47,558 nt of DNA from contig JAHBVI010000004.1 in assembly GCA_019637635.1 (NCBI GenBank), positions 70,497 to 118,054 of the forward strand, given 5' to 3'. Origin of the DNA: Anaerolineae bacterium. Lineage in GTDB: Bacteria > Chloroflexota > Anaerolineae > Promineifilales > Promineifilaceae. Position numbers and translations under genes: made by a program. Positions 10,101-16,010 of the stretch are shown piece after piece; position 1 is the stretch's first letter, and every line of letters starts with the position of its first letter. The notes beneath the pieces were generated by a model, which saw only the letters and a program-made list of their open reading frames with translations, did no database searches and was not told where the DNA came from.

Positions 10101-10838
10101 AAGCACTAAAAGGACGCGCCGCCGGCGCAGATATTCAAACAAGAGGTTGAGTTGTTGTTCCAGCGTGGCTGGGGTGGTAGCCAGCGGTTCGGCCGCCAAA
10201 AGGTGTACGATCTCGTTGCGTAATGATTCCGGGGGCGGGGCATCACGCATGGAACGCCAGATGACAACGTCGAATTGATCCGCGACGCGGTGCATGAGCG
10301 TGACGGCCAGCGCTGACTTGCCGATGCCGCCCATACCCAAAATGCTCACCACACGGCACTGATCTTCGAGCAACCAATTGGTCAAGAGTGTGAGTTCGTC
10401 TTCACGGCCGTAAAAAGCTGAGACCTCTGGCGCATCCCCCCAATCCGTGAGAGTCCCGGACTCAGGCGCCGCTGCGGCCGCGGTTGGTGGGGGCATCAAA
10501 GATGCCGTCGCCGCCGATGCGTCAGGCTGCTTCTCCAGGAGGCGGGTGAGCCAGGTTTCATCCAGGGGCACACGGACGCGCGCGCGCTGCCACAAGGCGC
10601 GGATTTCCCCGGCTTCTTGCCCGCTGTGAAAGGCGTTGTGCTGGTAACAGACCTCGATGAAGTGCTTGAGATGGTGCGGGGAGGGGCGGCTGGAGCCGGC
10701 TTCCCAACCGACTACGGCCTGGCGGGAGACGCCCAGCCGTTCGGCCAGACCGGATTGGGTCAAATTACCGGCGGTGCGCAGAACCAGAATTTGCTGACCA
10801 AAATCATAGTCACGATCGGGATATTCAGAGCGGCGCAT
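7155..10838 (-). CDS. XRE-HTH / NB-ARC STAND NTPase with two WD40 propellers
   Basis: A 1227-residue cytosolic STAND-type signal protein. Residues about 14-65 form an XRE helix-turn-helix (LTQSGLAERLGVSRQAVVGW). A linker follows, then an NB-ARC ATPase with Walker A GMGGIGKS at 168-175, Walker B RVLLVLDN at 241-248, a sensor-like LFTSREKP and the GNPLALKI motif. A winged-helix region and a short pentapeptide-like stretch (NADFRGIHLHDTNLAEATL) precede 14 WD40 repeats by my count, enough for two seven-bladed propellers. The family is usually read as an ATP-switched sensor, with the propeller as ligand platform. The HTH suggests DNA binding, possibly of its own promoter, where three GATGACAAG-type repeats overlap the -10/-35. 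It is transcribed divergently from the DUF1269/HdeD/UbiB cluster. No nuclease, TIR or protease effector domain is visible. Confidence 0.93.
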   Translation of the reverse strand: MRRSEYPDRDYDFGQQILVLRTAGNLTQSGLAERLGVSRQAVVGWEAGSSRPSPHHLKHFIEVCYQHNAFHSGQEAGEIRALWQRARVRVPLDETWLTRLLEKQPDASAATASLMPPPTAAAAAPESGTLTDWGDAPEVSAFYGREDELTLLTNWLLEDQCRVVSILGMGGIGKSALAVTLMHRVADQFDVVIWRSMRDAPPPESLRNEIVHLLAAEPLATTPATLEQQLNLLFEYLRRRRVLLVLDNLESVMDEAEGSGRMLRLFEGYGRLLRRAAETRHRSCILFTSREKPIDLAPLEGSRTPVRSLRLGQLDTDACESLLQETEVMGSPAERQRLVAHYGGNPLALKIVAPTIADLFGGEIGAFLEQGELIFGSVRYLLQEQFARLSAVEKSIMLWLAILREPVTVPQLANVLVRPLTGAQVLEALDTLRGRSLIARGQVKGSFTLQSVVLEYTTTCLIETAVSEIEHRRLQLLIDHALALANSKEYIGEAQVRLIVTPILARLHAAFPESSALEAHLLALLEPLRGQSDEVQGYAPANLLALLRTLRGDLSGLDLHQLPIRNADFRGIHLHDTNLAEATLHDPLFTEASDTIWVMAFSRNGTYWAGGDRQGQVQVWLYTKRRLQLTWRAHHSVVSAIAFSPDEQRLATGSWDGVFKMWNAADGALLWTSLAAGAVMGLAFSPDGRTLASGGTGGQIRLWDAVSGALLQTLHEHAGPVFCVCWSPHGEFLVSAGHDARIHFWQTAGSDSPRLMPTPAQTLDGHSGPVRGVAFSPDGQTLASGSWDGTVKLWEVARGAVRETIPVSSRLSGLAWSADGRYLALGELDRAFWVWDVEQHRQRKTFSGTMAPVRALAFSPDSSTLDTTHEDGSMQVWDMTTGQCIRRWQGFAHNVSDIAWSPGSGQIAGAGNNGLVTIWDVARQVPLHVLRGHKAIIWGVSWSPDGRWLASCSEDNTIRIWDAAKAVNVRILKDSALIDTQLFATVWSPDNKRLAVATHRQGVFVYDIHTLTFQRVGRADVPPRIRRVEWDPAGRYLVGAGEGGAIFIWNADDYSWHATLQGQRGMVVALAWSADGARLASGSWGHGSDQLFIWDTQNWNQVGAVDDPNELVFSVAWTADGERLISAGSDGALRWWNPQNGQCLLSRQGHEGPVQSLRASPDGRFLASCGDDGAIQIWRLDDGDHVTTLRRDRPYERLDITGIKGLTEAQKLTLKMMGAIERIDTDE

Positions 10839-10874
10839 GGCAACCTGTCTCTTTCTTGCTCCTCAGCGCATGGA

Positions 10875-10905
10875 GATGACAAGCGATGACAAGTGAGATG
10901 TCAAG
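10875..10905 (-). promoter_or_regulatory. Promoter with three direct repeats upstream of the STAND-WD40 gene
   Basis: On the minus strand a consensus -35 TTGACA and a -10 TGTCAT are separated by exactly 17 bases (10904-10876), placing transcription start about 30 bases before the ATG at 10838. On the plus strand the same DNA reads GATGACAAG, GATGACAAG, GATGTCAAG at 10875, 10885 and 10897. Direct repeats lying on a promoter are the expected form of an operator, and the gene's own XRE domain is the obvious candidate binder. Confidence 0.6.
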
Positions 10906-11123
10906 TCTTGCAGAGTGATTTACAGGCTTGCCCTCTTTACAATCGTTCTTAACGAATGCGCTCAGACGGGTTCACGGTCATTCAGATGGCCTAATAACAA
11001 AATCGGGGCTAACGAACGGCCGTGAGGCATGATAGCACACCGCACCCGCTGGGACAATATAAAGTTAAGGATCAACGCGGGAAACTGCGAAATTAACCAT
11101 CCTGATAAATAAGGAGAGACACA

Positions 11124-11684
11124 ATGTCAACTTTAATCGTCGTAGGTTTTAAGAAGGATATGTTCCGGGCTTCGCTCGTGCTGAACGAACTTGTGGACAT
11201 GAATTATGACTGGACCATCGATCTGGACGATGCCGTCGCCGCCTATCGTGACTACAACGGCAAACTGCGGATTGATGCCAGTTATCAGATGACAACGGGC
11301 GAAGGGGCTGCTCTCGGCGGCCTGTTCGGTTCGTTGATTGGACTCACGCTGGGCGCGATTGCTGCGCCAGTGACCGCTGGCGCCAGCACTGCTGTGGCAG
11401 CGGGTGTCATCGCCGCCGGGGCCGCCGGTGGGGCGCTCGGCGCTACGGGCGGCGCTCTGGATGCGATGTGGTGGAAAGAAGACTTTGGCATTCCAGAGGA
11501 CTTTGTCCACGATGTCGGTACGCTGGTACAACCTGGCGACTCAGCGATTTTTGCGCTGCTTCGTTCTGCAGACCCCACCCTGGTCGCCGCTGAGTTTAGC
11601 GACTATGGCGGTGTGGTGCTGACGACTACGCTCACCCCGGAGCAAACGCAGAAAGTGCAGGAGGTTCTGGACGACAATAAATGA
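11124..11684 (+). CDS. DUF1269-family glycine-rich membrane-associated protein
   Basis: The N-terminus MSTLIVVGFKKDMFRASLVL and the overall order (short alpha/beta region, glycine-zipper hydrophobic stretch, acidic alpha/beta C-terminus) match DUF1269 proteins. The central segment, about residues 60-115, is almost entirely Gly, Ala and small hydrophobics (GAALGGLFGSLIGLTLGAIA, GAAGGALGATGGALDAMWW) and should insert in or lie on a membrane. The C-terminal part (GDSAIFALLRSADP, LTTTLTPEQTQKVQEVL) is typical of the family. No biochemical function is established. The ribosome binding site AAGGAGAG lies eight bases before the ATG. It is the first gene of the rightward cluster with the coiled-coil protein, HdeD-like protein and UbiB kinase. 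Confidence 0.85.
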   Translation: MSTLIVVGFKKDMFRASLVLNELVDMNYDWTIDLDDAVAAYRDYNGKLRIDASYQMTTGEGAALGGLFGSLIGLTLGAIAAPVTAGASTAVAAGVIAAGAAGGALGATGGALDAMWWKEDFGIPEDFVHDVGTLVQPGDSAIFALLRSADPTLVAAEFSDYGGVVLTTTLTPEQTQKVQEVLDDNK

Positions 11685-11786
11685 TGTAAATATGGCAGGT
11701 TCCCAGGTCTGTTTCACGCGAAACGGCCGTTACTTTCAATAACAAAAATTTCAAAAAACTAATCAAAAAAATTAAGGAGATACAAA

Positions 11787-12455
11787 ATGAAAACCTGGAC
11801 AGAATTAGAAGCAGAACTTGAACCGAAGCTGCGTCAGGCAGCGCAAGAACTGGATCAGATGGAAGCGGAAGAAGCCGCCAAGGCCGCGGAGTTTGAGGCC
11901 AAGATCAAGGCTACCAAAGGAAATGTGCAAGCGAAGCTGCAGTCTGAAAAAACCAAGATGCACGCCGACTTTGAAGCCCGGCGAACCAGGCTACAGCAAG
12001 ACCTGGACGAAATGGATCGCCAGCTTGAAGCCGCAGCGGATCGCCTGGATGCGGATCTGGCGCAAGCGGAAAGCAACGCGAAGGCCGATCTGGAAGCGCA
12101 GCGCGCCAAACTGACCGCAACGCGCGAAAAGGTCGTCGCTCAGATCAAAGCGACCTACGAAGCACAGGTCAGCCACATCAAGAGCCAAATTGCCGAAATG
12201 CAGGATTGGGCCAAAAGCATTGCTGAGAAGATTCGCACCAAAATCACGGCCGATCTCGAAGCCCTGCGCCAGAAAGTGACCGACGTCGAGCAACATATCC
12301 AGCAGATGCACGACGAAAATGTGGCGCAGTGGAACGAGAACAAAGCCAGCGTGGAGCGGGCGATTGCCGACCTCAAAGAAGGCCGCGAAAAAGCCAGCGC
12401 CGAGCTCAAAGAGGCCCGCGAAAAAGCCTGGGCCGAGTTTGAGACGGTCGCCTGA
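11787..12455 (+). CDS. Long coiled-coil protein, Ala/Glu/Lys-rich, unknown function
   Basis: 222 residues of almost uninterrupted heptad pattern (for example QAAQELDQMEAEEAAKAAEF and ADLKEGREKASAELKEAREK) with no signal peptide or membrane segment. It resembles apolipoprotein-like or phasin-like amphipathic helical proteins in composition only; I do not recognise a named family. A single tryptophan-containing motif WTELEAELEPKL opens the protein. The Shine-Dalgarno AAGGAGAT lies seven bases before the ATG. It sits between the DUF1269 gene and the HdeD-like gene, both membrane proteins, so coating or tethering a membrane is a reasonable but unproven guess. Confidence 0.8.
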   Translation: MKTWTELEAELEPKLRQAAQELDQMEAEEAAKAAEFEAKIKATKGNVQAKLQSEKTKMHADFEARRTRLQQDLDEMDRQLEAAADRLDADLAQAESNAKADLEAQRAKLTATREKVVAQIKATYEAQVSHIKSQIAEMQDWAKSIAEKIRTKITADLEALRQKVTDVEQHIQQMHDENVAQWNENKASVERAIADLKEGREKASAELKEAREKAWAEFETVA

Positions 12456-12502
12456 TCTTTAAGGCGCGATTTTACTGAGAACCAATTGCAGGAAAAACAA
12501 TA

Positions 12503-12531
12503 TCGGCGGGATGCTATTCGCGTCCCGCCGA
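12503..12531. terminator. Hairpin between the coiled-coil and HdeD-like genes
   Basis: TCGGCGGGA and TCCCGCCGA form a perfect 9-bp stem over an 11-base loop with no U-tract. It may be a partial terminator or an mRNA-stabilising processing hairpin within the cluster. Confidence 0.5.
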
Positions 12532-12559
12532 ACAAATCACAAACCTTAGGAGGTGTAAC

Positions 12560-13108
12560 ATGTTAGAATTATTAGCTCAGAAATGGTGGGCGGTAGCGCT
12601 GCGCGGCGTTCTCGCCATTGTGTTCGGTATTTTGGCGTTGGCGTTTCCAGGCTCGACGCTGGTGTCACTGGCGCTTTTGTTCGGCGCGTATGTCTTTGTC
12701 AGTGGCGTGTTCTCTATCGTGGCGGCGTTTGGCAGCCGTAGACGGGACGCCGTCTGGTATGTACTCGACGGGATTCTCGGAATTGCCGTCGGCGTTGCCA
12801 CGTTCTTCTACCCGGGCATTACCGCCCAGGCCCTGGTCTTTCTCATCGGTCTGTGGGCGATCCTGACGGGGATCTTTGAGGTCATCGCCGGTTTTGAACT
12901 GCCCCTCAAACGGGATTGGCTGTTGACTATCGCCGGGGGTGTCTCCATCATCTTTGGCGTACTGGTGTTCGCCTATCCGGCAAGCGGTGCGCTGGCGGTC
13001 GTGTGGATGATCGGGATTTATGCCCTGGTGCATGGCGTTACCATGCTCGCGTTTGGCATCCGCCTGCGTAATCTGCGTGGCGAACTTGCCGCCCTGTTGA
13101 CAACATGA
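12560..13108 (+). CDS. HdeD/DUF308-family membrane protein
   Basis: 182 residues with six predicted membrane helices and the repeated FGILALAFPGSTL / GVATFFYPGITA / GVLVFAYPASGA pattern that defines DUF308, the family of E. coli HdeD. HdeD is linked to acid resistance; in most bacteria the function is unknown. The WWAVALRGVLAIVFG opening is typical. The ribosome binding site is AGGAGGTG six bases before the ATG. Its neighbours are the coiled-coil protein and a UbiB-type kinase, all on the same strand, suggesting a membrane stress module. Confidence 0.9.
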   Translation: MLELLAQKWWAVALRGVLAIVFGILALAFPGSTLVSLALLFGAYVFVSGVFSIVAAFGSRRRDAVWYVLDGILGIAVGVATFFYPGITAQALVFLIGLWAILTGIFEVIAGFELPLKRDWLLTIAGGVSIIFGVLVFAYPASGALAVVWMIGIYALVHGVTMLAFGIRLRNLRGELAALLTT

Positions 13109-13189
13109 TGTTTATGGTTGATTTCGGCCAATCAATGACACCTGGACAAAAGTAAGCAGGCATCCACTGATTACTTCCTCGCCTGAACG

Positions 13190-13252
13190 AGATTGAGAGA
13201 CTGGGAGACTGGCAGATTGATAGTCTCTCAGTCTCTCAATCTCTGAGTCTCA
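13190..13252. repeat. Heptad/octad inverted-repeat element (GAGACTGG / CAGTCTCT type)
   Basis: Units GAGATTGA, GAGACTGG, GAGACTGG on the left and AGTCTCTC, AGTCTCTC, AATCTCTG, AGTCTC on the right can fold back on each other. It ends four bases before the AAGGAG ribosome binding site of the UbiB gene, so a folded arm could affect its translation. Confidence 0.75.
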
Positions 13253-13268
13253 AATGGAAGGAGTACCC

Positions 13269-14942
13269 ATGAACACATTTTCGTTGCAGCGTTCAAGGCG
13301 TCAGCGCCAGCGCTATCAAGAGATCGCTGAGGTCTTTCTGCGACACGGGTTTGGCTATCTGTTCGAACGCCTCGGGCCTGAATGGGCGCCACCGGGTCGC
13401 TCTTCCCGGTCAGGCCAGCAACCTGTTTCGCCGGTGACTGAGCAGGATCTGCCGGTGCATTTCAGGCAGGCGCTGGAAGAGCTGGGACCGACTTTCGTGA
13501 AGTTAGGTCAGGTTTTATCCACGCGCCCCGACCTGCTGCCCCCATCCTATATCGCCGAACTGAGCAAACTACAAGACGCCGTGCCGCCTGTACCTTGGGA
13601 GGCCATCCGGGAGGTAATCATCCAAGAGTTGGGACGTGCGCCGGAAGAGGTTTTTGCGTCTATCACCCCGGAGCCGCTCGGAGCAGCCTCTCTGGGCCAG
13701 GTGTATGCGGCCACCCTGGCCAATGGCGCTGATCTGGTCATCAAAGTGCAGCGGCCAAACATCCAGCCAACAATTGCGACTGACCTTGAAATTTTGCAAG
13801 CGTTAGCGCCAGCCGCCCAGCGAACGCCTGAGGGGAGGATCCATGACTTCGTCGCTGAGGCTGAAGACTTTGCCTACACTTTGAATAATGAGCTGGACTA
13901 TCGTCTGGAAGGGCGGAACGCCGACCGCTTCCGGGATAATTTCGCGGATGAGCCTCTTGTGCATGTGCCGCACGTGTACTGGGGATACACCACCCCGCGT
14001 GTACTCGTGATGGAGCGCATCTGTGGTGTGAAGATTGACGACGTCACGGCCGTTGCAGAAGCCGGCTATGATCGGCACCAGGTGGCTGTAAACGCGGCGC
14101 GTATGGTCATCAAGGAAGTGTTGGAAGATGGCTTTTTCCACGCCGATGTTCACCCTGGCAACTTCGTGGTGATGCCGGGCGAGGTGATCGGCGTCATGGA
14201 CTTCGGCAAAATGGGCTACCTGCGCGATCAAGACCGCTCGGATGCGATCTCTTTCTATGCGGCCGTCGTGTCCCTGGACGCCGATGGCATCGTTGACCAG
14301 CTCGTCCGCATGGGGGCAGCCGGCAGCGAGGTGGATCGCAAGGCGCTGTCACGGGATATCGAGCGCATTTTGTACAAGTATTACAACGTGTCGCTGGGGG
14401 ACATCAACATCCAGGGGTTGACCGATGTGGCTCTGCCCATTATCCACCGCCATCACTTGCGCCTGCCGTCCAATTTCGGGCTGCTGTTGCAGACGTTAGG
14501 CATGATTCAGGGCATGGCGCTCACCCTGGACCCCGATTTTGATGTATGGGGTTTTTCCGAGCCTTATATGCGCCAAATGACCTGGCGCCTGGCGCTGCCG
14601 CGGCGCAACTGGAGCCAAAACCTGCTCCGTCAGGGACGGGAATGGAGCGATCTGATCTCTAATCTGCCGCGCACCGGGAACCGTCTGCTGGAAAAGGCCG
14701 AGCGAGGGGATCTGCTTCAGATCGGGCTGAAAGATGCCGTCCCGCTGATGACGCAGATGGATCGCCTGACGACCCGGCTGGCGCTGACCTTGCTGCTGGC
14801 TGCCCTGACCATCAGCCTGGCACTGCTTGTACCGGTAGCCACAGCAGGCAGCCTGCTGCAGTCGCTGGTGATGGTTGGCTTTGCCCTGGCAGTTGGGCTA
14901 ACCCTGTGGCTGTTCTTTTCGATCCTGAGGGGCACACGCTAA
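13269..14942 (+). CDS. ABC1/AarF/UbiB-family atypical kinase
   Basis: A membrane-anchored member of the UbiB protein-kinase-like family, whose archetypes support quinone or lipid metabolism as ATPases. Family marks are all present: the KLGQ motif (FVKLGQVLSTRPDLLP), the alanine-rich loop GAASLGQVYAA, the lysine strand VIKVQRPN, the catalytic HADVHPGN and the DFG-type MDFGKMGY. Two C-terminal hydrophobic segments (about residues 500-555) anchor it. The frame extends to 13254, but the ATG at 13269 follows AAGGAG at ideal spacing and gives MNTFSLQRSRR. No ubiquinone or menaquinone genes are near; context is the DUF1269/coiled-coil/HdeD cluster. Substrate unknown. Confidence 0.93.
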   Translation: MNTFSLQRSRRQRQRYQEIAEVFLRHGFGYLFERLGPEWAPPGRSSRSGQQPVSPVTEQDLPVHFRQALEELGPTFVKLGQVLSTRPDLLPPSYIAELSKLQDAVPPVPWEAIREVIIQELGRAPEEVFASITPEPLGAASLGQVYAATLANGADLVIKVQRPNIQPTIATDLEILQALAPAAQRTPEGRIHDFVAEAEDFAYTLNNELDYRLEGRNADRFRDNFADEPLVHVPHVYWGYTTPRVLVMERICGVKIDDVTAVAEAGYDRHQVAVNAARMVIKEVLEDGFFHADVHPGNFVVMPGEVIGVMDFGKMGYLRDQDRSDAISFYAAVVSLDADGIVDQLVRMGAAGSEVDRKALSRDIERILYKYYNVSLGDINIQGLTDVALPIIHRHHLRLPSNFGLLLQTLGMIQGMALTLDPDFDVWGFSEPYMRQMTWRLALPRRNWSQNLLRQGREWSDLISNLPRTGNRLLEKAERGDLLQIGLKDAVPLMTQMDRLTTRLALTLLLAALTISLALLVPVATAGSLLQSLVMVGFALAVGLTLWLFFSILRGTR

Positions 14943-14967
14943 AGATTACCTCTGGGATCCAATGATA

Positions 14968-15846
14968 TTACGAGTATTTACTTTTTTCCAGCGTTTCCGC
15001 CGATACCGACCCATCGAGTGGCGGTGCTGGTGGGGGCGGCGGCAACGGTTCAATGGGGACCGGTTCCGGCTCTGGCGTGCGCAGCCGGAAGATGATGGCC
15101 AGACTGAGCAAGGCAAAAACGGCGACAACGGCTTCGGTTAACAGACCGGCCTGATTATTGCCAATGAGGGGCGCGGTGTAACGGATGGTGAACACGGCCG
15201 TCGCATTCACCGCCGCGTGCCACAAAATCGCCGCCGCCAACCACCACCTATTCCGCCGCACAAAACATTGCAATACCATCACCGACAACGCCAGATGCAG
15301 GCAGATGGCGAATACCCGTTCCAGCGCGCCCAACAGGGTCATATACCAGGGGAGGCCAAACATAGCTTCAATCTGCTGCACCACCAACTCCTCTTGCCCC
15401 GCCGGAATCATGCCCTGAAAATAGCCTCGTTGCATCCCTGCCAAAATGGCAAAATTAAGCAAACCAATAGCCCCCAACAAGATCGCTTCAATGCCGCCCC
15501 AACCGGCGCCATATATCAGACCTTTGCCCCAGGTGCGGGCGTCTTGAATGCCAAAACGGTAAATGGTCCAGCGCGTCACCTCTTCAAATACCCCGGCGGA
15601 CAGACCAAGAAAGATGGAGAGGACAATCAAATTACTGGTAACGCTTTTGTCTGTGGGCAGCAGTTCCCATTGTTGCAGCACCAGCCAGTTGAACGGAATA
15701 TGAAACACCTGCGACAGCACAAAGCCGCCCATCCCCACTGCAAACAACGCCCACCGCACCTGCAGGCGGCGCACTATGAACCAACCCACCCCTACCGGGA
15801 TCATAATCATCAACAAAAAGTTCAAAAACAGAAAAATCGTAACCAT
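14968..15846 (-). CDS. YhfC-type intramembrane glutamic protease family protein
   Basis: About 292 residues, strongly hydrophobic, with eight or so membrane helices and a short proline-rich cytosolic tail. The motif FEEVTRW followed by GWGGIEAILLG and a later LWHAAVNA is the pattern of the YhfC/DUF2324 branch of CAAX-like intramembrane proteases, in which the Glu pair and the His are the presumed active site. Substrate unknown. The frame opens at a GTG (15849) directly before ATG 15846; I use the ATG. It converges with the UbiB gene, the two stops being 25 bases apart. Confidence 0.85.
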   Translation of the reverse strand: MVTIFLFLNFLLMIMIPVGVGWFIVRRLQVRWALFAVGMGGFVLSQVFHIPFNWLVLQQWELLPTDKSVTSNLIVLSIFLGLSAGVFEEVTRWTIYRFGIQDARTWGKGLIYGAGWGGIEAILLGAIGLLNFAILAGMQRGYFQGMIPAGQEELVVQQIEAMFGLPWYMTLLGALERVFAICLHLALSVMVLQCFVRRNRWWLAAAILWHAAVNATAVFTIRYTAPLIGNNQAGLLTEAVVAVFALLSLAIIFRLRTPEPEPVPIEPLPPPPPAPPLDGSVSAETLEKSKYS

Positions 15847-15942
15847 CACCTGTTACCATTCACCCATCACAGCCCGCACCTGACACCTGAACACTTAACC
15901 ACTTTAACACACCCTTCCCGTGTCAGCCAGGGAAAAATGAAC

Positions 15943-15948
15943 TATAAT
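15943..15948 (+). promoter_or_regulatory. Candidate -10 box for the receptor-like kinase gene
   Basis: A perfect TATAAT 62 bases before the chosen start codon, in a region otherwise GC-rich. A -35 element is not convincing (TGTCAG at about the right distance). Confidence 0.35.
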
Positions 15949-16010
15949 GCCCTTCGTCGAAACCAGTTGGCAGCCCCTTCAAGATGACGGGTGTTGGCGG
16001 AGAAAAGTTG

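Noticed and set aside
7155..10838. Antiphage Avs-type defence protein
   Set aside because: Its N-terminus is an HTH and not a nuclease, protease or TIR effector, and no other defence gene is adjacent.
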